From assembly GCF_002209355.2 (NCBI RefSeq), contig NZ_CP106855.1, positions 1-64,000 on the forward strand: a stretch of 64,000 bases of DNA. The letters are read 5' to 3'. How positions within the stretch are numbered: the first letter of the stretch is position 1; every line of letters starts with the position of its first letter. Position numbers and translations under genes: made by a program. Positions 46,900 through 54,216 of the stretch are shown here, piece after piece. The DNA comes from Bdellovibrio sp. SKB1291214 (lineage in GTDB: Bacteria > Bdellovibrionota > Bdellovibrionia > Bdellovibrionales > Bdellovibrionaceae). The notes beneath the pieces were generated by a model, which was not told the DNA's origin, did no database searches, and saw only the letters and a program-made list of their open reading frames with translations.

Positions 46900-48135
46900 A
46901 TGAACCAAGCAATATTGAAACTAGTAAGTGAAAACCCGAAAACCTATCAAGTCAGTGACTTTCTGACCATCGGCAAAGACGCCCAATGTCAGATTCAACT
47001 CAGCGGTGAAGAACTCGCTGAAAGACATTTCCGAATCGAACGTCGCGAGCAAACCTATTATATCCGTGACTTGCGAAGCCCCCATGGCACATTCGTTAAT
47101 AACGCTCGTATCATGGAAGCCATTCTACAGGAAGGCGATCTAATCCGCGCCGGCAATCAAGAATTAGTATTTACCTACAAAACAGGCGAACAACCCGTTT
47201 CTCAATTTCCCCTGAAAAGCCGCAACGAAGTTTGGAATGAAGAACTTCAAAGTCTACGTCACGTAGCGACCACTGACTTCCCCGTCCTTATTTTGGGCCC
47301 ATCAGGTACTGGTAAAGACGTCATCGCCCAAGCCATTCACAATGAATCATTAAGAAAGAACGCAACTTTTATGAGCGTCAACTGCAGCGCTTTGTCCGAA
47401 ACGCTGATCGAAAGTGAACTATTCGGTCACGTGAAAGGAAGTTTTACGGGCGCTATTTCAGATCGCAAAGGAGCTTTCGAAGCGGCTCGTAACGGAACCT
47501 TATTCCTAGACGAAATCGGTGATCTTTCCTATGCCTTGCAAGCAAAACTTCTGCGCGCCTTGGAAAATGGCGAAATCCGTCCGGTGGGAGCTGATCGCAA
47601 CATCAAGACAGACGTGCGCATCATCGCGGCCACTCATCAAAGCTTGCCAGAGAAAATTCGCGAAGGAAGTTTCCGCGCAGACCTATATTTCCGTTTGAAT
47701 GTGGTTAGCGTAACTCCTCCGGCGCTTCACAATCGCATGGAGGACTTTGAAGACCTGCTGTATACTTTTGCTAAAAAAATGCGTGTGCGCTTTTCATTCG
47801 GTGCCATTGCTCGTCTGAAAAAACACCCGTGGCCAGGGAATATTCGTGAACTTAAGAACTTGGTCACTCGTGCTGCAGCCCTTTACCCCCGAGAACACAT
47901 CGAAGAAAAACACATTGAAAAGCTTTTGGATAAAACGATGCTGTCTCCTGCCGAGGTCGATACTCCGAATGATATTCCGGTGATCAAAGAAATTGAAAAA
48001 CAAATGATCATTAAACGCTTAACTGCTAATCGCGGAAACCAACGTCGTACGGCCGCGGATTTGGGAATGCCAAAATCAACTCTGCACGATCGCTTGAAGT
48101 ACTACAATATTCAGGTGGAAAACTTTAAGGTTTAA
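46900..48135 (+). CDS. Sigma-54-dependent activator with an FHA sensor domain
   Basis: A 411-aa enhancer-binding protein; ATG 46900 follows GAAGGAGACAAAAT. Order: FHA domain (about 5-95: FLTIGKDAQCQIQLSGEELAERHF, RSPHGTFVNN) that recognises phosphothreonine, then AAA+ domain with Walker A GPSGTGKD (133-140), L1 loop GSFTGA (180-185), Walker B LFLDEIGD (201-208), and a Fis-type HTH at about 378-406 (NQRRTAADLGMPKSTLHDRL). The L1 loop normally reads GAFTGA, so Ala is replaced by Ser. FHA-EBPs are frequent in Myxococcus, and the sensor would respond to Ser/Thr kinases. The end overlaps the convergent gene by 11 bp. Confidence 0.93.
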   Translation: MNQAILKLVSENPKTYQVSDFLTIGKDAQCQIQLSGEELAERHFRIERREQTYYIRDLRSPHGTFVNNARIMEAILQEGDLIRAGNQELVFTYKTGEQPVSQFPLKSRNEVWNEELQSLRHVATTDFPVLILGPSGTGKDVIAQAIHNESLRKNATFMSVNCSALSETLIESELFGHVKGSFTGAISDRKGAFEAARNGTLFLDEIGDLSYALQAKLLRALENGEIRPVGADRNIKTDVRIIAATHQSLPEKIREGSFRADLYFRLNVVSVTPPALHNRMEDFEDLLYTFAKKMRVRFSFGAIARLKKHPWPGNIRELKNLVTRAAALYPREHIEEKHIEKLLDKTMLSPAEVDTPNDIPVIKEIEKQMIIKRLTANRGNQRRTAADLGMPKSTLHDRLKYYNIQVENFKV

Positions 48136-49105
48136 TGACTGCGGTTTTATAAAAGATCCTGCGAACTTTGCCTTTCGTCAGGATCTTGTTAATTTCCTTA
48201 CGAAGACGTTCACACAGCATTTGCTTACCTTCAACCGAAGACAGTTGATCGTAGTTCATGTCTTCGACAACTCTTAAAAATAAATCCTTCACTTCAGGTT
48301 CGCGGTCTTTGATTTCAACGACCACATCTGCATCTGTCCCCTCTACGAAAAACTCAAGAGCGGCCATTGGATTAGAACCTGACTGTGAAGATCTACGGAT
48401 ATTCGCAAAAATTTTCGAAGTACTAAAAATATTCTGAGACACACGGGTGGAATCGTAAAACGGTTCAACTTGGTCCGCTTCGAAAAATTCCTTTTTATCA
48501 GCCCAATCTTCTAATGTTGGCAGAAATAATTCTTCTTTATGCGGGATCAACTTATTCGTGGCGATTTTATAAAGGACCACCCCACCCACACCAGTTGCTG
48601 CAACCAAGACCAAAACACCCAGCTTTTGAAGGATTGAAAACCCTTTAAACGTCGTCCCTAATTCTCCCAGCCACGTTTTGAAATTTCCGATCTGATCAGA
48701 AAGCCAATGCTTGAGTGATGGACCCAGATTTTTTAAAAAGTGGACGGTTTGCTCTTTGGATTTTCTCCAAGTCAGACGCAAAGCCATGTGTTGCAGACGA
48801 GCATAGTAAGTCACGCGCGGAATGAATGGTAAAACCTTCACCAATTTTTGGCGCCAACCTTCTTGGCGTTGCCAGTACTTAATCTCGTGCTCTAGTCGGT
48901 ACTCAAGATCGGATTCTTCAATCGCAATGGGATTCGACGGATCGTCGGGACCGATACTACTCAGAGATTTCGCAAACTCTGGATCTTCTTTTTCCAAAAT
49001 AGAATCTAAAGATTCCAGTGATAAAAGATCTTCCGAACTTTCCTCTTCTGGAGTGCCCTCAGGATTTGCGGACTCTACTTTGGTCGTGTTTTCGTTATCA
49101 GCCAA
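48125..49105 (-). CDS. Membrane protein with FliL-like C-terminal domain
   Basis: The start is placed at TTG 49105, five to six bases after GGGAG, giving 326 aa (a longer frame to 49141 exists). The N-terminal 65 residues are acidic and disordered, then a basic amphipathic cytoplasmic region, one membrane helix (about 165-185) and a periplasmic C-terminus. The last 75 residues (AALEFFVEGTDADVVVEIKD..., VEGKQMLCERLRKEINKILT, FYKTAVIKP) resemble FliL, which binds flagellar stators. No flagellar gene is adjacent. It could be a stator accessory for a motor encoded elsewhere, so this is only a partial match. Confidence 0.65.
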   Translation of the reverse strand: MADNENTTKVESANPEGTPEEESSEDLLSLESLDSILEKEDPEFAKSLSSIGPDDPSNPIAIEESDLEYRLEHEIKYWQRQEGWRQKLVKVLPFIPRVTYYARLQHMALRLTWRKSKEQTVHFLKNLGPSLKHWLSDQIGNFKTWLGELGTTFKGFSILQKLGVLVLVAATGVGGVVLYKIATNKLIPHKEELFLPTLEDWADKKEFFEADQVEPFYDSTRVSQNIFSTSKIFANIRRSSQSGSNPMAALEFFVEGTDADVVVEIKDREPEVKDLFLRVVEDMNYDQLSSVEGKQMLCERLRKEINKILTKGKVRRIFYKTAVIKP

Positions 49106-49207
49106 TGGTTGCTCCCAAGACGATTGTAAGAAAAGAACCAAATACCCCGCAAGAACAATTTATAAACAAGCCCTGATCCATTAGAATAAAAGCTTAGGAG
49201 TTCATGC

Positions 49208-49837
49208 ATGAGAGTTTTGTTAGTCGCATCTGTTTTGGGCTTATCCTTGTCAGCTTGTACAAATATGCAAAGATCAGCGGGAAGCGGCTATGCTTCTCCA
49301 GAATTTGCCAATCGCGACTCACGTGATTTAGTCCGTGATCGTTCCGTTCGTCAAACAGCCTATGAATTAGGTAAAGATCCGGCCAATTTAAATGCCTCAG
49401 ATATCCAAGAAATCCAAGATCGCCACACTGTTCGCCAAATGGAGCGCACTCTGCGTTCAAACAAAGAGAAAGAACAATACTCTAAGATTTTGCCATGGCT
49501 GCAATCAGATGCGGAAAAAGTAGAGTTTTTATCGATCCCGTCCATTGAAGGTCGTCAGGCGTGGATCAATAAAAACAAAATCTGGAATCGTTCCGCTGCT
49601 CCAAAAGCGGAGATGAGAGACCTGGTTGAAACTCAAGACATCGCCATGGGCATGCCCCAGGAATACGTCAGGAAATCATGGGGTGACCCCACAAGCATCG
49701 ATGTCTCAGGAAATCCCATCTATAAAAACGAACGCTGGCGATACGAACGCCAAAGCTCAAGCACCTCCGGCTATCGCAAAGAAACTCGCTTTGTCTATTT
49801 CGAAGGCGGCCGAGTAGTAGGCTGGGAAACCCAATAA
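49208..49837 (+). CDS. Lipoprotein with BamE/SmpA-like tail
   Basis: A 209-aa lipoprotein: lipobox LSAC with Cys17, then a Ser/Gly/Asn-rich linker, an Arg/Glu-rich helical middle (about 40-110) and a C-terminal domain (about 130-209) with GMPQEYVRKSWGDP, which resembles the GM-x5-V-x2-x-G-x-P core of BamE/SmpA-type lipoproteins. TAGGAG precedes the ATG. It is monocistronic with a terminator shared with polA. Exact role is not known. Confidence 0.75.
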   Translation: MRVLLVASVLGLSLSACTNMQRSAGSGYASPEFANRDSRDLVRDRSVRQTAYELGKDPANLNASDIQEIQDRHTVRQMERTLRSNKEKEQYSKILPWLQSDAEKVEFLSIPSIEGRQAWINKNKIWNRSAAPKAEMRDLVETQDIAMGMPQEYVRKSWGDPTSIDVSGNPIYKNERWRYERQSSSTSGYRKETRFVYFEGGRVVGWETQ

Positions 49838-49855
49838 CCTCAAATAATTCTTTAA

Positions 49856-49888
49856 ATAAAAAGGGGCCAGCAATTGGCCCTTTTTTTT
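49856..49888. terminator. Bidirectional terminator before polA
   Basis: AAGGGGCCA and TGGCCCTTTT form a G+C-rich stem with loop GCAAT, followed by eight T on the plus strand; AT-rich bases flank the left side. It serves both the lipoprotein gene and polA. Confidence 0.85.
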
Positions 49889-49892
49889 CGTA

Positions 49893-52478
49893 TCAATGTG
49901 CTTCGTCCCAGTTATCGCCAATCGAATAGTTTACTTTCAGAGGCACTCGCAGCTGAGCAACGTTTTCCATGATGTTCACTAGTTGCGGAGTTAGCTTCTC
50001 TAGGTTTTCTGTGAAGTCTTCAAAGATCAATTCGTCGTGCACTTGTAGCAGCATGCGCACGGGAACTGTTTTATTTACTTCGATCATGGCCTTTTTCACC
50101 AAGTCACTGGCAGTTCCTTGAATCGGGGCATTAATAGCTGCACGTTCACCGAACTTTTTCAGCATAGCATTACTTGATTTCAGTTCATCGATATAACGTC
50201 TGCGACCAAAAAGAGTTTCCACGTATCCTTGTTCATGGGCAACTTTGACCGTGTTATCAATATATTCACGAACATTTTTAAATCGCGTGAAGTAACGGTC
50301 GATAATTTCTTTACCCTCAGTTCGGGAAATACCCAAGGTTTCTGCAAGACCAAATGCTCCCTGTCCATACGCGATACCAAAGTTCACAGCCTTGGCAGTA
50401 CGACGGTGTTCCGCATTCACATCTTTCAACTGAATATTAAAGATCTCAGCTGCTGTAGCTGAGTGGATATCCAAGTCTTCCTGGAAGGCTTTGGTTAAGT
50501 TAGGATCTTCAGAAATATGGGCCAAGATTCTAAGTTCAATTTGCGAATAGTCGACAGATAATAACTTCATGCGCGGATTTGCGATGAACGCCTTACGAAC
50601 CAGCTGTCCACGTTCAGTACGAATCGGGATATTTTGTAAGTTTGGTGACGTACTCGACAAGCGACCTGTTGTAGTCAGGGCTTGATTAAAGCTTGTGTGA
50701 ACACGGCCATCCTTTTCATTCACCATTACCGGCAACGCATCAACATACGTAGATTTTAGCTTAGAAAGTTCACGCCACTGTAAAACTAATTTAGCGATGG
50801 GATGATCCAAGCTTTCAAGGACGTCTTCGCCTGTCGAATAGCCAGTTTTAGTTTTCTTACCTGCCGGCAGGCCTAATTTTTCAAACAAAATCACACCCAA
50901 TTGCTTAGGGCTTCCCACATTAAAGGATTCCCCTGCTGATTCGTGAATTTGCTTTTCAAGAGACGCAATTTCTTTTTCCAGTTCCTGACTTAGATTATGT
51001 AACAAATCCGTATCAATTCTGACGCCCAGATTTTCCATTTGCAGAAGAACTTTTACCAACGGAAGTTCTAAGTCGCGGAAAACTTTTTCCCCATGAATTT
51101 CGTGAAGCTTTTTATCTAAAGTCTTAGCAAGATGCAGATGCGCATTATACATTTGAGACGGCGATGCCATTTCTGGAAGCGCTTCACCCATGTGCTTTTC
51201 ATAGATCTTACTAAAATCGGAAGTATCAGCAGCCTTTAAAACATATGCCGCCAGCATTGTATCCCAGTCAGCGATGGGATTCTTGGCTCCAATTTTATGC
51301 CACAAATCTTTTAGATCATGGCCCTTCCATTGTACTTTGAATGTATCCGTCAGCTTACCCAGGAATTCGGAATCAGAAACGGAGATGATATCAGAATCAG
51401 TACCGATGAATACACCACGAGTATCATGAAAACCCCACAACCCTTGGCCTGGAGACAACATTTCTGTTAACTCCTTCGTCGTCACAGTTTTTTCATTGAA
51501 CTCTTTTGTTTGGTGATCTGCCAGCATGGGTGTTGTCATAGCATCTGGCGCCGGTGCTGCTGCCGGCTTTGCAGCCTCTGCGTAATAAGCCTTACCTGCT
51601 TCAGCAGATGTCATTGGAGCAGACCCCGCTTCTCCGAACAGATTTTTTTCGAATGTTTTGAAATTGAATTCACGTAAAAACGCGCGAAGCTCGTCGTCCT
51701 TACGAGGACGAAGTTTGTAAGATTCAAGATTGTGATCCACTGGAATTTCAGTAGCGATGGTCACAAGTTTTTTTGACAGCAAGGCCATCTCTTTGGCGTC
51801 GATTAATTTTTGCTTAACACTTTTGCTTTCGACCTTATCGATGTTTTCATAGATATCTTCCAAAGACTTAAACTGTTCTAAAAGTTTAATAGCGCCTTTT
51901 TCACCGACACCTTTCACTCCAGGAATATTATCGGATGTGTCCCCCACAATTGCCAAATAATCGATGAATTGATCAGGGCGAACGCCCCATTTTTCGACGA
52001 CACCTTGGGATGTATATTTATGGTCTTTCATCGTATCGTATAAAATAACACCGTCTTCGATCAACTGACCGAAGTCTTTATCGCCGCTGACGATGACAAC
52101 TTCAACGCCGTTCTTTTTTCCAACCTTGGTCAACGTTCCAATGATGTCATCGGCTTCGTAACTTGGAACTTCGACAGCAGGAATACCCATGATGTCTGCA
52201 AGTTGTTTGATGTAAGGAATTTGTACGGCCAAGTCTTCTGGCATTTCTGTGCGGTGAGCTTTGTACTCGGTGTACATATCATGACGGAATGAAGGCTCTT
52301 TGCGGTCATAACAGAAAACCATATAATCTGGTTTTTCTTCCTTCATCAATTTTGTGATCATTGAAATAAAGCCATAGATGGCATTAACGGGCATGCCCTT
52401 TGGCGATGTCAGTTGGCGGATCGCAAAGAACGCGCGAAAGAACATTGAGCTGACATCAATAAGGTAGATTTTTTTCAT
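49893..52478 (-). CDS. polA: DNA polymerase I
   Basis: Repair and Okazaki-fragment polymerase. The 861-aa protein has the FEN-type 5' nuclease domain (about 1-280; YEADDIIGTL, SGDKDFGQL), a 3'-5' exonuclease fold (about 340-490) and the polymerase domain (about 500-861) with motif A SVDYSQIELRILAH, motif B RRTAKAVNFGIAYGQ and motif C LLQVHDELIFE. In the exonuclease, motif I reads FHDTRG instead of DTE and motif II GHDLKDL lacks the final D of NLKYD, so proofreading may be lost. Its ribosome binding site lies in a hairpin (next feature). Confidence 0.96.
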   Translation of the reverse strand: MKKIYLIDVSSMFFRAFFAIRQLTSPKGMPVNAIYGFISMITKLMKEEKPDYMVFCYDRKEPSFRHDMYTEYKAHRTEMPEDLAVQIPYIKQLADIMGIPAVEVPSYEADDIIGTLTKVGKKNGVEVVIVSGDKDFGQLIEDGVILYDTMKDHKYTSQGVVEKWGVRPDQFIDYLAIVGDTSDNIPGVKGVGEKGAIKLLEQFKSLEDIYENIDKVESKSVKQKLIDAKEMALLSKKLVTIATEIPVDHNLESYKLRPRKDDELRAFLREFNFKTFEKNLFGEAGSAPMTSAEAGKAYYAEAAKPAAAPAPDAMTTPMLADHQTKEFNEKTVTTKELTEMLSPGQGLWGFHDTRGVFIGTDSDIISVSDSEFLGKLTDTFKVQWKGHDLKDLWHKIGAKNPIADWDTMLAAYVLKAADTSDFSKIYEKHMGEALPEMASPSQMYNAHLHLAKTLDKKLHEIHGEKVFRDLELPLVKVLLQMENLGVRIDTDLLHNLSQELEKEIASLEKQIHESAGESFNVGSPKQLGVILFEKLGLPAGKKTKTGYSTGEDVLESLDHPIAKLVLQWRELSKLKSTYVDALPVMVNEKDGRVHTSFNQALTTTGRLSSTSPNLQNIPIRTERGQLVRKAFIANPRMKLLSVDYSQIELRILAHISEDPNLTKAFQEDLDIHSATAAEIFNIQLKDVNAEHRRTAKAVNFGIAYGQGAFGLAETLGISRTEGKEIIDRYFTRFKNVREYIDNTVKVAHEQGYVETLFGRRRYIDELKSSNAMLKKFGERAAINAPIQGTASDLVKKAMIEVNKTVPVRMLLQVHDELIFEDFTENLEKLTPQLVNIMENVAQLRVPLKVNYSIGDNWDEAH

Positions 52479-52481
52479 AGA

Positions 52482-52524
52482 ACTCTCCCGTGATTTCCAA
52501 GCAGAAAACCTACAACGGGAGAGT
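52482..52524 (-). promoter_or_regulatory. polA: Hairpin sequestering the polA ribosome binding site
   Basis: A perfect 10-bp inverted repeat ACTCTCCCGT (52482-52491) and ACGGGAGAGT (52515-52524) is separated by 23 bp. On the mRNA the right arm nearest the gene contains GGGAGAG, the Shine-Dalgarno sequence 6 nt before the polA ATG. The stem would block ribosome access unless opened. Confidence 0.6.
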
Positions 52525-52543
52525 CAGAATGTCGATTATTCGA

Positions 52544-52846
52544 TTATTCGAGATCAGCTTTGACGCGTGAGAAGTCGACTTGGCTAAGTGCATTTTTATC
52601 GCACTCGTTTTCACATGCAGGTGTAAAGCGAACTTCATCAGAGCATGCATCCGCTTGACGATGAATTAATGCCAATTCACCTTTGATGTGAGGATTAAAA
52701 AGAAGTTCACCACGGCCTTCTTCCCACGTTTCAATGTCTGTCAACGTACACTTCAAACGGCGAGCCATATCAGAACGGCTCCAACCTAAACGAAGGCGAA
52801 GAGCGCGCAGACTATCTTTATTCCAATCACTTGAGTTTTCGATCAT
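52544..52846 (-). CDS. XRE-type helix-turn-helix protein, 100 aa
   Basis: A small DNA-binding protein: residues 12-42 (LRALRLRLGWSRSDMARRLK) form an HTH of the Cro/C1 type with the typical W-S-x2-DMAR turn, followed by TDIETWEEGRGEL. The C-terminal half has three cysteines (ACSDE, PACENEC) that might bind metal or form disulfides. GGGGGT lies before the ATG. It sits between ftsB and polA, co-directional with both. Target genes are unknown. Confidence 0.82.
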   Translation of the reverse strand: MIENSSDWNKDSLRALRLRLGWSRSDMARRLKCTLTDIETWEEGRGELLFNPHIKGELALIHRQADACSDEVRFTPACENECDKNALSQVDFSRVKADLE

Positions 52847-52946
52847 AAGCGTAAACCCCCGGTATCACTCTTAAATAAAAATGATTTAGAGCTGAGATAC
52901 TATTGCTAGTATACAGGAGGGACATCAAATAACTACTTGCGTTAGC

Positions 52947-53252
52947 CTATTGTTCAGGAAAAACGAAGACGAGATCATGCTCGCCGGCCAAGTCTAATTT
53001 ATCGCGCGCCTGGCGTTCGATAAAGGCTGGATCTTTAGCCTGTTTAAGCTGGACTTCAAGGTCCAGTGTGGCTTTTTTGCTATCACTGATTTCGGTGGTG
53101 ATACGGTCGAAGTCCCGGTGAAGTCCCCACAGACGCCATAAGTTACCGTTCAGAACGATAGAAACACCGAAAATAATCATGCAAATGAACGCGACTCTTC
53201 CCGGGTGATTTAATAGGCGACGTAATCCAACTGCGAAACGACTGTAAGACAT
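52947..53252 (-). CDS. ftsB: Cell division protein FtsB/DivIC-like
   Basis: A 101-aa bitopic protein with one membrane helix (about 20-38) and a periplasmic coiled coil (about 45-75), ending with the FtsB/DivIC signature DPAFIERQARDKLDLAGEHD and LVFVFPE. FtsB joins FtsL and FtsQ to activate septal peptidoglycan synthesis. ATG 53252 is used, as the TTG two codons earlier lacks support. In many proteobacteria it lies beside eno; here a plus-strand island separates them. Confidence 0.88.
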   Translation of the reverse strand: MSYSRFAVGLRRLLNHPGRVAFICMIIFGVSIVLNGNLWRLWGLHRDFDRITTEISDSKKATLDLEVQLKQAKDPAFIERQARDKLDLAGEHDLVFVFPEQ

Positions 53253-53329
53253 ATACAAAAAGTCTAAGGCTGGGTTTGCTTTGTTGGTAGTCCAGATCGA
53301 CTCCTAAGGTATCCTCCACATTCCGAGAA

Positions 53330-53335
53330 TATAAT
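53330..53335 (+). promoter_or_regulatory. TATAAT -10-like box upstream of the island
   Basis: A perfect TATAAT lies 129 bp before the peptide start at 53464, in the gap between ftsB and the island. No convincing -35 hexamer is found at 16-18 bp, so it is only a possible promoter for the peptide/oxygenase/transporter operon. The gap 53253-53463 has no other gene that I can support. Confidence 0.3.
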
Positions 53336-53463
53336 CCGCAATCCGAGACGGAATTCCACCAGCCCCCTTTATATTCTTTATGGCAGTCCACGCTATCTGG
53401 CGCCTTCCTTGCTTTGATGGATCGGCAAGAATCAATGTCGATTCCAAAACAAAAGGACCATTA

Positions 53464-53601
53464 ATGAAAGCCGCAATTTTTTTCGAATCAATTTTGTCTG
53501 AACGCAACCGATCCGGCCAAGGCGTACAAAGAGATCTTTCTGCGAATGATATCCCTGCTGAGATCCTTTCTTTGCTCCAGACACCATCATCTCAAAAATA
53601 A
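53464..53601 (+). CDS. Candidate 45-aa precursor peptide of an exporter/oxygenase locus
   Basis: ATG 53464 has AAAGGA six bases upstream and an in-frame stop at 53599. The peptide MKAAIFFESILSERNRSGQG... is 45 aa, with no Cys or Trp, a helical N-terminal half and a Leu-rich C-terminal region ending SLLQTPSSQK. It lies directly before an Fe(II)/2-oxoglutarate oxygenase gene and an ABC exporter on the same strand, the usual position of a RiPP precursor. Possible hydroxylation targets include Pro31, Pro41, Asn and Asp residues. No cleavage motif (such as GG) is seen. An in-frame upstream ATG at 53380 would make a 73-aa form but has no ribosome binding site. Confidence 0.5.
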   Translation: MKAAIFFESILSERNRSGQGVQRDLSANDIPAEILSLLQTPSSQK

Positions 53602-53611
53602 AATACCATAA

Positions 53612-53635
53612 GGGGGCATTCTAAAAAATGCCTCT
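53612..53635 (+). other. Hairpin between peptide and oxygenase genes
   Basis: GGGGGCATT and AATGCCTCT form a nine-pair stem (with G-T pairs) around CTAAAA, without a T-tract. In RiPP operons such hairpins protect the precursor mRNA and reduce read-through to the enzymes, which would suit this position. Confidence 0.45.
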
Positions 53636-53653
53636 CACTACACAGGATTCTGT

Positions 53654-54202
53654 ATGCAACATCTTACGCCCTGGCCACACTTTATCTTCGACGACTTCTT
53701 ACCTGATGAAAGTTTAAAAAGACTTCAGGCAATCCTGCCGGAGCACCAAAACGGCTTCCGCCAGGATGATGACGATGACATGGAGATCCGTTACAAATTT
53801 CTGCCCGATCTCCCTCTCGCGAAATATTTTCTTGGACCAGAATTCAAAGCATTTTTACAAACAACCACGGGGCTTTCACTCAGGATCAACGAAAAGAGCT
53901 TAGTGCAATTGCGAGTCATGACTCCTGATTCACCACCTATGCCTGCACATGTCGACAACCAAGAGCAGAAATCCTTGGTCTGCCTCTTATATGTGTCCCC
54001 TGACTGGAAGGAAGAATACGGAGGCGAACTTTGCCTGCTTGAAAATAAGTCAGCGCTCGAGCAATCGAGCTCTTCGAAATTGATCGCACCACTAAGTAAC
54101 CGCATGGTTCTTTTTTGTTCAGAAGACTCTTATTGGCACAGCGTGAAACAAGTAAACCACTGGCTCCGCTATTCCATCATTATGGAATGGATAATTAACT
54201 AA
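53654..54202 (+). CDS. 2-oxoglutarate/Fe(II)-dependent oxygenase
   Basis: A 182-aa enzyme of the prolyl/peptidyl hydroxylase-like cupin superfamily. The metal ligands appear as H99-x-D101 (PAHVDNQ) and the distal H162 (SYWHSV), and R172 (WLRYS) should bind 2-oxoglutarate. LLYVSPDW and YGGELCLLE form the typical jellyroll strands. Members hydroxylate or epimerise amino-acid side chains in proteins or peptides. It has no signal peptide and is probably cytosolic. The neighbours (short peptide upstream, ABC exporter 14 bp downstream) suggest that it modifies the peptide, which is inference. Confidence 0.85.
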   Translation: MQHLTPWPHFIFDDFLPDESLKRLQAILPEHQNGFRQDDDDDMEIRYKFLPDLPLAKYFLGPEFKAFLQTTTGLSLRINEKSLVQLRVMTPDSPPMPAHVDNQEQKSLVCLLYVSPDWKEEYGGELCLLENKSALEQSSSSKLIAPLSNRMVLFCSEDSYWHSVKQVNHWLRYSIIMEWIIN

Positions 54203-54216
54203 AACTGGATAATAGA

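Noticed and set aside
53304-53507. Minus-strand 67-codon frame antisense to the peptide
   Set aside because: TTG start without ribosome binding site and several rare-looking ATA/AGG codons; the plus-strand frame is better supported.
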